Shown here piece by piece: positions 54,855-64,000 of a stretch of DNA of 64,000 nucleotides; within the stretch, counting starts at the first letter, position 1, and the number at the start of each line of letters is the position of its first letter. A program made the position numbers and the translations under genes. The notes under the pieces are model-generated. The model was given only the letters and a program-made list of their open reading frames with translations, did not search any database and was not told the DNA's origin. This DNA comes from Kosakonia sacchari SP1 (GTDB taxonomy: Bacteria; Pseudomonadota; Gammaproteobacteria; Enterobacterales; Enterobacteriaceae), in contig NZ_CP007215.2 of NCBI RefSeq assembly GCF_000300455.3, positions 496,001 through 560,000 of the forward strand, written 5' to 3'.

Positions 54855-56990
54855 TTGCTGAATCCGATCGTTCGTAAATTCCAGTATGGTCAACATACCG
54901 TCACGCTGGAAACCGGCATGATGGCGCGTCAGGCGACTGCTGCCGTTATGGTAAGCATGGATGACACCGCAGTATTCGTGACTGTAGTTGGCCAGAAAAA
55001 AGCAAAACCAGGTCAGGATTTCTTCCCGCTGACCGTAAACTATCAAGAACGTACTTACGCTGCAGGTAAAATCCCTGGCGGTTTCTTCCGTCGTGAAGGC
55101 CGTCCGAGCGAAGGCGAAACGTTGATCGCGCGTCTGATTGATCGCCCGGTTCGCCCGCTGTTCCCTGAAGGTTTCGTGAACGAAGTGCAGGTTATCGCGA
55201 CCGTGGTTTCCGTTAACCCGCAGGTTAACCCGGACATCGTGGCCATGATCGGTGCTTCCGCTGCGCTTTCACTGTCTGGTATTCCGTTCAATGGCCCGAT
55301 TGGCGCCGCGCGTGTTGGTTATATCAATGACCAGTACGTTCTGAACCCGACTCAGGAAGAGCTGAAAGCAAGTAAGCTGGACCTGGTCGTTGCCGGTACT
55401 GAAGCCGCCGTTCTGATGGTGGAATCCGAAGCGGAACTGCTGAGCGAAGATCAAATGCTGGGCGCTGTGGTATTTGGCCACGACCAGCAGCAGATTGTTA
55501 TCCAGAACATCAACGATCTGGTAAAAGAAGCAGGCAAACCGCGTTGGGACTGGCAGCCGGAAGCGGTGAACGAAGCGCTGAACGCGCGCGTTGCTGCGCT
55601 GGCAGAATCACGTTTGAGCGATGCGTACCGCATCACTGACAAACAAGAGCGTTATGCTCAGGTTGACGTGATCAAATCCGAAACCATCGCAACGCTGGTG
55701 GCAGAAGATGAAACCCTGGATGCCAATGAGCTGGGCGAAATCCTGCACGCTATCGAGAAAAACGTTGTTCGTAGTCGCGTACTGGCGGGCGAACCTCGTA
55801 TCGATGGCCGCGAAAAAGATATGATCCGTGGTCTGGACGTTCGTACCGGTGTGCTGCCGCGTACCCACGGTTCCGCACTGTTTACTCGTGGCGAAACTCA
55901 GGCGCTGGTTACCGCCACGCTGGGTACCGCACGTGACGCGCAGATCATCGACGAGCTGATGGGCGAGCGTACTGACTCTTTCCTGTTCCATTACAACTTC
56001 CCTCCGTACTCCGTAGGGGAAACCGGGATGGTTGGTTCGCCGAAACGTCGTGAAATTGGTCACGGCCGTCTGGCTAAACGCGGCGTGCTGGCAGTAATGC
56101 CGGATGCTGATAAATTCCCGTACACCGTACGTGTGGTTTCTGAAATCACCGAATCTAACGGTTCTTCTTCTATGGCTTCCGTTTGCGGTGCATCTCTGGC
56201 GCTGATGGACGCAGGCGTACCGGTGAAAGCCGCTGTTGCGGGTATCGCAATGGGTCTGGTGAAAGAAGGCGACAACTTTGTTGTTCTGTCTGACATCCTG
56301 GGCGACGAAGACCACCTGGGCGATATGGACTTCAAAGTTGCGGGCTCCCGCGACGGTATCTCTGCGCTGCAGATGGATATCAAAATTGAAGGTATCACCA
56401 AAGAGATCATGCAGGTTGCGCTGAACCAGGCAAAAGGTGCTCGTCTACATATTCTGGGTGTAATGGAGCAGGCGATTAACGCGCCGCGTGGTGATATCTC
56501 TGAATTTGCACCGCGTATCCATACCATCAAAATTAATCCAGATAAGATCAAAGACGTGATCGGTAAAGGCGGCTCCGTCATTCGTGCGCTGACCGAAGAA
56601 ACCGGCACCACCATCGAAATCGAAGATGATGGCACCGTGAAAATCGCAGCAACTGACGGCGACAAAGCGAAACATGCTATTCGCCGCATTGAAGAGATCA
56701 CGGCTGAGATCGAAGTGGGCCGTGTTTATAGCGGTAAAGTGACCCGCATCGTTGACTTTGGCGCGTTTGTTGCCATCGGCGGCGGTAAAGAAGGTCTGGT
56801 ACATATTTCTCAGATCGCTGACAAACGCGTTGAGAAAGTGACCGATTATCTGCAGATGGGCCAGGAAGTGCCGGTTAAAGTTCTGGAAGTTGACCGTCAG
56901 GGCCGTATTCGTCTGAGCATTAAAGAAGCGACTGAGCAGACTCAGCCTGCTGAAGCGTCGGAAGCGCCGCAAGCAGAGCAGGGCGAGTAA
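54855..56990 (+). CDS. pnp: Polynucleotide phosphorylase
   Basis: 711 aa, the E. coli length. It is a 3'-5' phosphorolytic exoribonuclease and degradosome component. Two RNase PH-like domains flank a helical linker; the second holds the active site. A KH domain ([20 protein letters not shown], about 557-576) and S1 domain (about 620-690) end the protein. The start codon is TTG at 54855, spaced 8 bases from AAGGA; this matches the E. coli start. The C-terminal tail is Q/A/E rich. Confidence 0.98.
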   Translation: MLNPIVRKFQYGQHTVTLETGMMARQATAAVMVSMDDTAVFVTVVGQKKAKPGQDFFPLTVNYQERTYAAGKIPGGFFRREGRPSEGETLIARLIDRPVRPLFPEGFVNEVQVIATVVSVNPQVNPDIVAMIGASAALSLSGIPFNGPIGAARVGYINDQYVLNPTQEELKASKLDLVVAGTEAAVLMVESEAELLSEDQMLGAVVFGHDQQQIVIQNINDLVKEAGKPRWDWQPEAVNEALNARVAALAESRLSDAYRITDKQERYAQVDVIKSETIATLVAEDETLDANELGEILHAIEKNVVRSRVLAGEPRIDGREKDMIRGLDVRTGVLPRTHGSALFTRGETQALVTATLGTARDAQIIDELMGERTDSFLFHYNFPPYSVGETGMVGSPKRREIGHGRLAKRGVLAVMPDADKFPYTVRVVSEITESNGSSSMASVCGASLALMDAGVPVKAAVAGIAMGLVKEGDNFVVLSDILGDEDHLGDMDFKVAGSRDGISALQMDIKIEGITKEIMQVALNQAKGARLHILGVMEQAINAPRGDISEFAPRIHTIKINPDKIKDVIGKGGSVIRALTEETGTTIEIEDDGTVKIAATDGDKAKHAIRRIEEITAEIEVGRVYSGKVTRIVDFGAFVAIGGGKEGLVHISQIADKRVEKVTDYLQMGQEVPVKVLEVDRQGRIRLSIKEATEQTQPAEASEAPQAEQGE

Positions 56991-57000
56991 GGTTGCCTTT

Positions 57001-57022
57001 GCCCTCCGCGAAAGCGGAGGGC
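57001..57022 (+). terminator. Hairpin downstream of pnp
   Basis: GCCCTCCGC-GAAA-GCGGAGGGC, perfect 9-bp stem with a GNRA tetraloop but no strong T run. It may stabilise the pnp 3' end and cause partial termination before nlpI. Confidence 0.65.
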
Positions 57023-57097
57023 TTATTAGCAGGCAGGACGCCATGTTTGCAGCCGGGGACAGGACGTTCATCCAATTGTTGTCTTCGGGAGTGGGAA

Positions 57098-57982
57098 ATG
57101 AAGCCTTTTTTGCGCTGGTGTTTCGTTGCGACAGCTTTAACGCTGGCAGGATGCAGCAACTCTGCCTGGCGTAAGAGCGAAGTCCTCGCGGTGCCATTGC
57201 AACCGACTTTGCAGCAAGAAGTGATTCTGGCACGCATGGAACAAATTCTTGCCAGTCGGGCTTTAACCGATGACGAACGCGCACAGCTTTTATATGAGCG
57301 CGGAGTGTTGTATGATAGCCTCGGTTTGAGAGCCTTAGCGCGAAATGATTTCTCGCAAGCGCTGGCAATACGACCCGATATGCCTGAAGTATTCAATTAC
57401 TTAGGCATTTATTTAACGCAGGCAGGCAATTTTGATGCTGCCTATGAAGCGTTTGATTCTGTACTTGAGCTTGATCCAACTTACAACTACGCGCACTTGA
57501 ATCGCGGGATCGCACTGCATTACGGTGGTCGCGACAAGTTAGCGCAAGATGATCTGCTGGCGTTTTATCAAGACGATCCTAATGATCCTTTCCGGAGTCT
57601 GTGGCTTTACATCGTTGAGCGGAAGCTTGATGAGAAGCAGGCTAAAGAAGCACTTAAACAGCGCTTCGAAAAATCGGATAAGGAACAGTGGGGATGGAAC
57701 ATTGTCGAGTTCTACCTCGGCGACATTAGCGAAGCAACGCTAATGGATCGCCTGAAGGCAGACGCAACGGATAACACCTCGCTCGCTGAGCATCTCAGTG
57801 AAACCAACTTCTATTTAGGTAAGTACTACCTAAGTCTGGGGGATAAGGACAGCGCTTCGGCACTGTTCAAACTAGCGGTTGCTAACAACGTCCATAATTT
57901 TGTTGAGCACCGTTACGCATTGTTGGAATTAGCGCTCTTGGGCCAGGAGCATGACGACCTGGCAGAATCGGACCAGCAATAG
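57098..57982 (+). CDS. nlpI: Lipoprotein NlpI
   Basis: 294 aa outer-membrane lipoprotein adaptor. The lipobox LAGC puts the lipidated Cys at residue 19. Tetratricopeptide repeats run from about 60 to 270 ([41 protein letters not shown]). It binds Prc and MepS and scaffolds peptidoglycan endopeptidases. The start [11 protein letters not shown] follows GTGGGAA; the in-frame ORF begins earlier in the pnp hairpin and is not coding there. Confidence 0.97.
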   Translation: MKPFLRWCFVATALTLAGCSNSAWRKSEVLAVPLQPTLQQEVILARMEQILASRALTDDERAQLLYERGVLYDSLGLRALARNDFSQALAIRPDMPEVFNYLGIYLTQAGNFDAAYEAFDSVLELDPTYNYAHLNRGIALHYGGRDKLAQDDLLAFYQDDPNDPFRSLWLYIVERKLDEKQAKEALKQRFEKSDKEQWGWNIVEFYLGDISEATLMDRLKADATDNTSLAEHLSETNFYLGKYYLSLGDKDSASALFKLAVANNVHNFVEHRYALLELALLGQEHDDLAESDQQ

Positions 57983-58089
57983 CTGACGAACATATCAGCC
58001 CATAATCTTTTTTTGATTGCCATCACCTTCGCGGGTGAGGGCTTCATTGTTCGTTAATTAACCTACTTTGAGCCGGTTCACACTTTTCA

Positions 58090-58170
58090 ATGAAAATTGC
58101 TAATTTTTTTCACGATGAGTTATGTAGACTGGCCGCCAATGACATAGAGGCACTTGTACTACATGGCTGA
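58090..58170 (+). CDS. yrbN: Small protein YrbN
   Basis: 26 codons: [26 protein letters not shown], ending in TGA. It agrees with E. coli YrbN (26 aa) at most positions, especially the DELCRLAA and EALVL segments. The stop lies inside deaD, with an 8-base overlap (58163-58170) in another frame, so translation of yrbN probably couples to deaD. Function is unknown; a translational leader role is plausible. No strong Shine-Dalgarno is visible. Confidence 0.85.
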   Translation: MKIANFFHDELCRLAANDIEALVLHG

Positions 58171-60067
58171 ATTCGAAACCACTTTTGCAGATCTGGGCCT
58201 GAAGGCTCCCATCCTTGAAGCTCTTAACGATCTCGGTTACGAAAAACCATCTCCGATCCAGGCTGAGTGCATTCCGCACCTGCTTAACGGTCGTGACGTG
58301 CTGGGCATGGCCCAGACTGGTAGCGGTAAAACCGCAGCGTTTTCTCTGCCGCTGCTGAACAACATCGATCCGGACCTGCGTGCGCCGCAGATCCTTGTGC
58401 TCGCTCCGACCCGCGAACTGGCGGTTCAGGTTGCTGAAGCAATGACCGATTTCTCTAAACATATGCGCGGCGTAAGCGTGGTAGCCCTGTACGGTGGCCA
58501 GCGTTATGACGTGCAATTACGCGCTCTGCGCCAGGGGCCACAGATTGTCGTCGGTACACCGGGCCGTCTGCTGGATCACCTGAAACGCGGCACGCTGGAT
58601 CTCTCTAAACTGAGCGGTCTGGTGCTGGATGAAGCCGACGAAATGCTGCGCATGGGCTTTATCGAAGACGTAGAAACCATCATGGCGCAGATCCCGGAAG
58701 GTCATCAGACCGCGCTGTTCTCTGCAACCATGCCGGAAGCAATCCGTCGCATTACTCGCCGCTTTATGAAAGAGCCGCAGGAAGTGCGCATTCAATCCAG
58801 CGTGACGACTCGTCCGGATATCAGCCAGAGCTACTGGACTGCATACGGCATGCGTAAAAACGAAGCACTGGTTCGCTTCCTGGAAGCAGAAGATTTTGAT
58901 GCGGCGATCATCTTCGTTCGTACCAAAAACGCAACGCTGGAAGTGGCTGAAGCGCTGGAGCGCAGTGGCTATAACAGCGCCGCGCTGAACGGTGATATGA
59001 ACCAGGCACTACGTGAGCAGACACTGGAGCGTCTGAAAGACGGTCGTCTGGATATCCTGATCGCAACTGATGTTGCGGCACGTGGTCTGGACGTTGAGCG
59101 TATCAGCCTGGTTGTTAACTACGACATCCCGATGGATTCCGAATCCTACGTTCACCGTATCGGTCGTACCGGTCGTGCGGGTCGTGCGGGTCGTGCGCTG
59201 CTGTTCGTTGAGAACCGCGAGCGTCGTCTGCTGCGCAACATCGAACGTACGATGAAACTGACCATTCCGGAAGTGGAACTGCCGAACGCAGAGCTGCTGG
59301 GTAAACGCCGTCTGGAAAAATTCGCCGCGAAAGTTCAGCAGCAGCTGGAAAGCAGCGATCTGGATCAGTACCGTGCGCTGCTGGCAAAAATCCAGCCTTC
59401 TGCTGAAGAAGAGATGGATATTGAAACGCTGGCCGCTGCACTGCTGAAAATGGCACAAGGCGAACGTCCGCTGATCCTGCCGCCGGATGCACCGATGCGC
59501 CCGCGTCGCGAATTCCGTGAACGTGATGATCGCTTCGAACGCCGTGGCGATCGTAACGATCGTGGCCCGCGTGGCGAACGTTCTGAACGTGGTGGTGAAG
59601 ATCGTCCGCGTCGTGAACGTCGTGATGTTGGCGAAATGGAACTGTATCGTATTGAAGTGGGCCGCGATGATGGTGTTGAAGTACGCCATATCGTTGGTGC
59701 TATCGCCAATGAAGGTGATATCAGCAGCCGTTACATTGGTAACATCAAGCTGTTCGGTACTCACTCTACCATTGAGCTGCCGAAAGGCATGCCGGGCGAA
59801 GTTCTGCAGCACTTCACTCGCACGCGTATTCTGAACAAGCCGATGAATATGCAACTGCTGGGCGATGCACAGCCGCGTGAGCGTAGCGAACGTCGCGGTG
59901 GCGGTGAGCGTCGTGGCGGTTTCGGTGGTGAACGCCGTGAAGGTGGTCGTGGTGAAGGTCGTCGTTTCAGCGGCGAGCGTCAGGAAGGTCGTAGTTTCGG
60001 TGGCGAACGCCGCGCACCGCGCCGCGATCGTGACGACAGCGCTCCGCGTCGCCGTAACGACGCATAA
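58163..60067 (+). CDS. deaD: Cold-shock DEAD-box RNA helicase DeaD (CsdA)
   Basis: 634 aa (E. coli 629). Walker A AQTGSGKT is at 50-57; DEAD motif [13 protein letters not shown] motif FSATMP and [15 protein letters not shown] follow. The C-terminal domain has an RNA-binding part (about 480-560) and a disordered RGG-rich tail ([20 protein letters not shown]). It unwinds rRNA and mRNA structures at low temperature. The ATG is inside yrbN; GAGG is 12 bases upstream. Confidence 0.98.
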   Translation: MAEFETTFADLGLKAPILEALNDLGYEKPSPIQAECIPHLLNGRDVLGMAQTGSGKTAAFSLPLLNNIDPDLRAPQILVLAPTRELAVQVAEAMTDFSKHMRGVSVVALYGGQRYDVQLRALRQGPQIVVGTPGRLLDHLKRGTLDLSKLSGLVLDEADEMLRMGFIEDVETIMAQIPEGHQTALFSATMPEAIRRITRRFMKEPQEVRIQSSVTTRPDISQSYWTAYGMRKNEALVRFLEAEDFDAAIIFVRTKNATLEVAEALERSGYNSAALNGDMNQALREQTLERLKDGRLDILIATDVAARGLDVERISLVVNYDIPMDSESYVHRIGRTGRAGRAGRALLFVENRERRLLRNIERTMKLTIPEVELPNAELLGKRRLEKFAAKVQQQLESSDLDQYRALLAKIQPSAEEEMDIETLAAALLKMAQGERPLILPPDAPMRPRREFRERDDRFERRGDRNDRGPRGERSERGGEDRPRRERRDVGEMELYRIEVGRDDGVEVRHIVGAIANEGDISSRYIGNIKLFGTHSTIELPKGMPGEVLQHFTRTRILNKPMNMQLLGDAQPRERSERRGGGERRGGFGGERREGGRGEGRRFSGERQEGRSFGGERRAPRRDRDDSAPRRRNDA

Positions 60068-60081
60068 ACAGCGTTACAGTC

Positions 60082-60099
60082 TGTAAAGAAATAGATACA
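60082..60099 (+). promoter_or_regulatory. Candidate TyrR box upstream of mtr
   Basis: TGTAAA-GAAATA-GATACA is a partial match to TGTAAAN6TTTACA. It lies about 70-85 bases upstream of the inferred mtr start. In E. coli TyrR with phenylalanine or tyrosine activates mtr. It touches the first base of the deaD terminator stem. Confidence 0.5.
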
Positions 60100-60129
60100 G
60101 CCCCGATCGAAAAGATTGGGGCTTTTTTT
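60099..60129 (+). terminator. deaD terminator
   Basis: AGCCCCGATC / GATTGGGGCT (one G-T) with a GAAAA loop and seven T. Confidence 0.9.
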
Positions 60130-60137
60130 ATCCGCAA

Positions 60138-60159
60138 TGTACTCCTGTACTGGTACAAT
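60138..60159 (+). promoter_or_regulatory. mtr promoter with candidate TrpR operator
   Basis: TGTACTCCTGTACTGGTACA (60138-60157), with repeated GTAC half-sites, overlaps a -10 TACAAT (60154-60159). This resembles the E. coli mtr operator bound by TrpR with tryptophan. The -35 is not clear. Confidence 0.6.
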
Positions 60160-60207
60160 GCAGCAGCCTGAACTACTGGCATTGCTTATCACAGGAGAAT
60201 CATTTAG

Positions 60208-61452
60208 ATGTCGACACTGACAACCACACAAGCTTCCCCTTCGCTGTTCGGCGGGGTGGTGATTATTGGCGGCACGATCATTGGAGCAGGCATGTTTTCA
60301 TTGCCGGTGGTGATGTCTGGCGCGTGGTTTTTCTGGTCATTGCTGGCGCTCGTTTTTACCTGGTTTTGCATGCTGCACTCCGGGCTGATGATCCTTGAAG
60401 CCAACCTGAATTACCGTAGCGGCGCGAGCTTCGATACCATCACCAAAGATCTGCTGGGGAAAGGCTGGAATCTGGTTAACGGTATTTCGATTGCTTTCGT
60501 GCTCTATATCCTGACCTACGCCTACATTTCGGCGAGCGGCTCTGTTTTGCACCACACTTTTGCTGAAATGTCGCTGAATGTCCCACCGCGTCTGGCCGGG
60601 CTTGCTTTTGCGCTGCTGGTGGCGTTTATCGTCTGGCTCTCGACGCATGCTGTCAGCCGAATGACGGCAATTGTGCTGGGTGCAAAGGTTATCACCTTCT
60701 TTCTTACATTTGGCAGCCTGTTGGGGCATGTTGAGCCAGCGACCTTATTTAACGTCGCTCAGAGCGATGCTTCGTATACGCCTTATCTGTTGATGACGCT
60801 GCCATTCTGCCTGGCCTCGTTTGGCTACCACGGCAATGTACCGAGCCTGATGAAATACTACGGCAAAGATCCACGCACCATCATTCGTTGCCTGGTCTAC
60901 GGCACGCTGTTGGCGCTGGGGCTGTATGTTATTTGGTTACTGGTCACGATGGGCAACATCGCACGCCCTGCATTCATTGAGATCGCAGCAAAAGGCGGGA
61001 ATATCGATGTGCTGGTGCAGGCGCTGAGCGGCGTGCTGAATAGCCGCAGCCTGGATCTGTTGCTGGTTGTCTTCTCAAACTTTGCCGTCGCCAGTTCCTT
61101 CCTCGGCGTGACGCTGGGGCTGTTTGACTACCTGGCAGACTTATTCAAGTTTGATGATTCCCCGCTGGGGCGTTTTAAAACCGCACTGCTGACCTTTTTG
61201 CCGCCGATTGTTGGTGGCTTACTGTGGCCGAACGGCTTTTTGTATGCGATTGGTTATGCGGGTTTAGCGGCAACGGTATGGGCGGCGATTGTTCCCGCGC
61301 TGCTGGCGAATGCGTCGCGTAAGCGCTTTGGCAGCCCGGCATTTCGCGTGTGGGGTGGCAAGCCAATGATCGCGTTGATCCTGCTGTTTGGCATAGGAAA
61401 CGCCGTCGTGCATCTGCTTTCCAGCTTTAATCTGCTACCTGTCTATCAGTAA
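60208..61452 (+). CDS. mtr: Tryptophan-specific permease Mtr
   Basis: 414 aa, the E. coli length, with eleven predicted membrane helices of the HAAP family. The first helix region [19 protein letters not shown] holds the unwound substrate-binding segment. It is preceded by candidate TrpR and TyrR sites. CAGGAG ribosome binding site lies 12 bases before the ATG. Confidence 0.97.
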   Translation: MSTLTTTQASPSLFGGVVIIGGTIIGAGMFSLPVVMSGAWFFWSLLALVFTWFCMLHSGLMILEANLNYRSGASFDTITKDLLGKGWNLVNGISIAFVLYILTYAYISASGSVLHHTFAEMSLNVPPRLAGLAFALLVAFIVWLSTHAVSRMTAIVLGAKVITFFLTFGSLLGHVEPATLFNVAQSDASYTPYLLMTLPFCLASFGYHGNVPSLMKYYGKDPRTIIRCLVYGTLLALGLYVIWLLVTMGNIARPAFIEIAAKGGNIDVLVQALSGVLNSRSLDLLLVVFSNFAVASSFLGVTLGLFDYLADLFKFDDSPLGRFKTALLTFLPPIVGGLLWPNGFLYAIGYAGLAATVWAAIVPALLANASRKRFGSPAFRVWGGKPMIALILLFGIGNAVVHLLSSFNLLPVYQ

Positions 61453-61461
61453 CCATTTTCT

Positions 61462-61485
61462 CTCCTCTCCCTTCTGGGAGAGGAG
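61462..61485. repeat. Inverted repeat between mtr and yhbW
   Basis: CTCCTCTCCC-TTCT-GGGAGAGGAG, 10-bp perfect stem at the convergent junction. There is no T run on either strand, so termination is uncertain. Confidence 0.55.
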
Positions 61486-61495
61486 GATCTCCGCG

Positions 61496-62503
61496 TTAAC
61501 CGAGCAGTTCTTCTTTTACCTGCATCGCCAGCTCAAACGAGTAAAGCCGTGCCTGGTGATCAAAAATCTGTCCGTTGACCATAATTTCGTCGGCATTCGT
61601 TTCCCGCAGAATTGACTCCAGCCCGTGGCGCACTTTCGCTTTATCACCCACCAGCGACATACTCAGCGCCTGCTGCACGCCGTATTGTTCAGACGGAGAC
61701 CAGAACTGATCCATATTTGGGATCGGCGGTGGTAACTGCGCACTTTCGCCACGGCGCAATTTTACAAACGCCTGCTGCATCGACGTAAACAGGAATTCCG
61801 CATCGCGGTTGCTGTCGGCAGCGACAATGTTGATGCACACCATGGCGTACGGTTTTTCCAGCCGCGCTGAAGGCTTAAAGTTGGCGCGATAAAGATGCAA
61901 CGCCTGAAACAACATATCCGGCGCGAAGTGCGAAGCAAAGGCAAACGGCAAACCCAGTTGTGCGGCCAGTTGCGCGCTATACAGGCTTGAGCCCAGCAGC
62001 CAGACGGGGATTTTTTCACCGTAGCCTGGCACCGGTCGCACATGCGGATTTGGATCGCGGGCATCAAACCAGTCCACCAGTTCGGCGACATCACGCGGGA
62101 AATTATCGATATCACCGCTCATATGGCGGCGCAGCGCCATCATGGTGCGCTGATCGCTACCTGGCGCGCGGCCAAGCCCAAGATCGATGCGTCCGGGATA
62201 GAGCGTATTCAATGTGCCGAACTGCTCGGCAATCACCAGCGGCGAGTGGTTTGGCAGCATCACTCCGCCGGAACCCAAATGCAGGGTTTGCGTATTCGCC
62301 GCCAGATAGCCAATCAATACGGAAGTCGCCGCGCTGGCGATACCGGTCATGTTGTGGTGTTCTGCCAGCCAGTAGCGATGATAACCGCGCTGTTCGGCCA
62401 GTTTCGCCAGATCCAACGAATGGGTGAACGCCTCGCGGGCGGTGGAATTTTGCGGGATCGGCGCGAGATCGAGCACCGAAAAAGGGATCGTTTTATCAGA
62501 CAT
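61496..62503 (-). CDS. yhbW: Luciferase-like monooxygenase YhbW
   Basis: 335 aa bacterial luciferase-like flavin enzyme. The family stretch [20 protein letters not shown] is near residues 44-63, and the flavin-phosphate region ([28 protein letters not shown]) is intact. The physiological substrate is unknown. ATG 62503 (MSDKTIPF) is preferred over one two codons upstream, since it gives the E. coli length. Confidence 0.94.
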   Translation of the reverse strand: MSDKTIPFSVLDLAPIPQNSTAREAFTHSLDLAKLAEQRGYHRYWLAEHHNMTGIASAATSVLIGYLAANTQTLHLGSGGVMLPNHSPLVIAEQFGTLNTLYPGRIDLGLGRAPGSDQRTMMALRRHMSGDIDNFPRDVAELVDWFDARDPNPHVRPVPGYGEKIPVWLLGSSLYSAQLAAQLGLPFAFASHFAPDMLFQALHLYRANFKPSARLEKPYAMVCINIVAADSNRDAEFLFTSMQQAFVKLRRGESAQLPPPIPNMDQFWSPSEQYGVQQALSMSLVGDKAKVRHGLESILRETNADEIMVNGQIFDHQARLYSFELAMQVKEELLG

Positions 62504-62643
62504 ACACACTCACTTTGCTACAGCATTGTCATCAGATTGAAGGTCTTCTTCCAGCCTGGCGCAATGTGCCGCGCCCGGCCAGAAAAGCTGCAACTTTCAT
62601 ACTGCATTAACTTGTGACAATTCTTGTTAACAAAGTGAGCTTT

Positions 62644-63522
62644 TTACTGTTGAAGAACCAGCCCCGGCAGCTTGCGCCAGTAACCGTTGCAATCGCTATT
62701 AGACGCCAGCGGCAGCGGCGCATTACCCGTTTCATTCGCCTGAAACGCGTCGAGCATGGCAAACGTCTCGTTACCCATCGGCGACAGGCGCACCATATCC
62801 ACAAGTCCCTTCATAGACGTCAGCTCATTACCCAGGTTGTAAACATAGCCGCTCATCGTCTGGATGCCGTTCAGCACAAAGACTTGCTGGTTCTCTTGCG
62901 AAAGAATGCTGCGCCCGTTCGGGTATTTAATGCAGCAGGTTTCGCACTCATCTTTGGGCCTGTCTTCGGAGCGGGCAGTAAAGCAGCGCGCGGAGTAAGC
63001 CAGCGGCAGATGACCGTAGCTCAGCACTTCCACTTCAAACTGCTGGCGGATACCCAGGGAATCACATTGATCGAGTAAGTTTTTCAGCCAGTCGCGCGAA
63101 AGCTCAACCGGCATGCACCAGCGCACCATTCCTTGCTTGAGCAGTATTCGCAGCGTCACCGCGTTGTAGCAGTTGAGCGCATGTCCGGCGACAAACGGCA
63201 GCTTGCGCTCGGCGCACATATTCACCACGCCCAGATCGCTGGCTTCCAGGAGAAACTCGCCATTATCAACGTAACGTTTTAGTTCATTTAATTCGGAAGA
63301 GGCCTGCACCAGCGCCAGCGTGGAAAGTACAACTTGTTTGCCGCTGTCCGCCAACGCTTTTGCCATATCCAGCCAGTCGCCCACTTTGGTCGCGCGGCGC
63401 TTGCTGCAGACGGCTTCGCCAAGGTAAATCACATCGGCGCGGCTGGTGGCTGCCTGGCGGTAAAAATCTTCCAGCGTCTCTTTTGGCCAGTAATAAAGCA
63501 CCGGCCCTAATGAATATTTCAT
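62644..63522 (-). CDS. ubiV: Anaerobic ubiquinone hydroxylation protein UbiV
   Basis: 292 aa U32 peptidase-like protein. The 4Fe-4S cysteines C39, C180, C193 and C197 are all present by counting. UbiU-UbiV form a complex that makes ubiquinone without oxygen, with UbiT. The start at 63522 gives MKYSLGPVLYYWP; the ORF extension of 33 codons overlaps ubiU and is rejected. It follows ubiU after seven bases. IspB in this window supplies the side chain for the same quinone. Confidence 0.97.
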   Translation of the reverse strand: MKYSLGPVLYYWPKETLEDFYRQAATSRADVIYLGEAVCSKRRATKVGDWLDMAKALADSGKQVVLSTLALVQASSELNELKRYVDNGEFLLEASDLGVVNMCAERKLPFVAGHALNCYNAVTLRILLKQGMVRWCMPVELSRDWLKNLLDQCDSLGIRQQFEVEVLSYGHLPLAYSARCFTARSEDRPKDECETCCIKYPNGRSILSQENQQVFVLNGIQTMSGYVYNLGNELTSMKGLVDMVRLSPMGNETFAMLDAFQANETGNAPLPLASNSDCNGYWRKLPGLVLQQ

Positions 63523-63529
63523 GGTTTTC

Positions 63530-64000
63530 CTACTGCCATTTGCGGTGATACGCGCCGAGGGTGGTTTGGGTGCCTTCCGACATCGAACCCAGCGTTTCCA
63601 TCCAGGCCGATTGCGGCACAAAATCTTGCGGCGAGGCTATACAACGGTCGATTGCCTGACGCCATACTTTTGCCACTTGGCTGACATAGGCCGGGCTGCG
63701 CTGGCGCCCCTCGATTTTTACCGAGGCAATATTGGCGGCCAGCAGCTCTGGCAGCAGCTCCAGCGTGTTAAGGCTGGTGGGTTCTTCCAGTGCGTGATAG
63801 CGCTCGCCATCCACCAGATAGCGACCTTTGCATAAGGTCGGATATCCGGCGTTTTCGCCATCCTGATAACGGTCAATCAGCACTTCGTTGAGGCGGGATT
63901 CCAGCCCCTGCGGCGTTTGCTGCCAGCGCACAAAACGCGCTGGAGAACAGGCACCTACGGTATTGGGCGATTCGCCAGTCAGGTAAGAGGAGAGGTAGCA
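63530..64000 (-). CDS. ubiU: Anaerobic ubiquinone hydroxylation protein UbiU, C-terminal part
   Basis: 156 C-terminal codons are visible; the gene runs off the right end (E. coli 331 aa), so the start is missing. The visible part begins C-Y-L-S-S-Y-L-T-G-E-S-P and keeps several of the cluster cysteines (GACSPAR, YPTLCKGRY). KIEGRQRSPAYVSQVAK is the U32 family signature. An internal GTG at 63931 is not the start. Confidence 0.96.
   Translation of the reverse strand, partial: CYLSSYLTGESPNTVGACSPARFVRWQQTPQGLESRLNEVLIDRYQDGENAGYPTLCKGRYLVDGERYHALEEPTSLNTLELLPELLAANIASVKIEGRQRSPAYVSQVAKVWRQAIDRCIASPQDFVPQSAWMETLGSMSEGTQTTLGAYHRKWQ

Overview
The window is chromosomal DNA of a gammaproteobacterium of the family Enterobacteriaceae. 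Nearly every protein is close to full-length collinear with its Escherichia coli K-12 counterpart as I know it (for example ArcB 778 aa, RpoN 477, MurA 419, NusA 495, Pnp 711), but three E. coli blocks are absent. sspB is followed directly by gltD, with no dcuD, nan or yhc genes and no gltF. mtgA abuts ptsO without yrbL. The leuU-argG gap holds a fimbrial operon instead of yhbX. This fits a relative such as Kosakonia, Enterobacter, Klebsiella or Leclercia; the sequence alone does not let me name the genus.

Layout. 1-3.9 kb: start of zapG, zapE, ribosomal operon rplM-rpsI, stringent starvation operon sspA-sspB. 4.0-9.9 kb: glutamate synthase gltB-gltD on the minus strand with a 670-base upstream region. 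10.6-15.6 kb: yhcC, arcB, the sRNA ArcZ antisense to the arcB 3' end, elbB-mtgA. 15.6-23.5 kb, minus strand: calcium exchanger yrbG, kdsD-kdsC and lptC-lptA-lptB (LPS core sugar and LPS export), then rpoN-hpf-ptsN-rapZ-ptsO. 23.7-28.5 kb: mlaFEDCB phospholipid transport, ibaG, murA. 28.6-41.6 kb: sfsB, ispB, rplU-rpmA-yhbE-obgE, dacB, greA with its attenuated leader, yhbY, rlmE-ftsH, folP-glmM-secG, and tRNA-Leu(GAG).

41.6-45.9 kb is the accessory part: sixteen perfect copies of a 7-base repeat immediately downstream of the tRNA-Leu terminator, then an AT-rich three-gene operon for a CS1-like (class 5/alpha) chaperone-usher fimbria: chaperone, pilin, usher. No tip adhesin gene is present. A 19-base near-copy of the tRNA-Leu 3' end lies 6.1 kb away, just upstream of metY.

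46.0-64.0 kb: argG with paired ARG boxes, then the transcription-translation superoperon metY-rimP-nusA-infB-rbfA-truB-rpsO-pnp, then nlpI, the small gene yrbN overlapping deaD, mtr with TrpR/TyrR-like sites, yhbW, and the anaerobic ubiquinone hydroxylation genes ubiV-ubiU (ubiU cut by the window end).

Most of the window is conserved core biology (ribosome assembly, RNA decay, envelope biogenesis, nitrogen and redox control). The fimbrial insertion with its repeat and possible att-like footprint is the main non-core signal. I saw no insertion sequence, CRISPR array, phage genes or obvious pseudogene.
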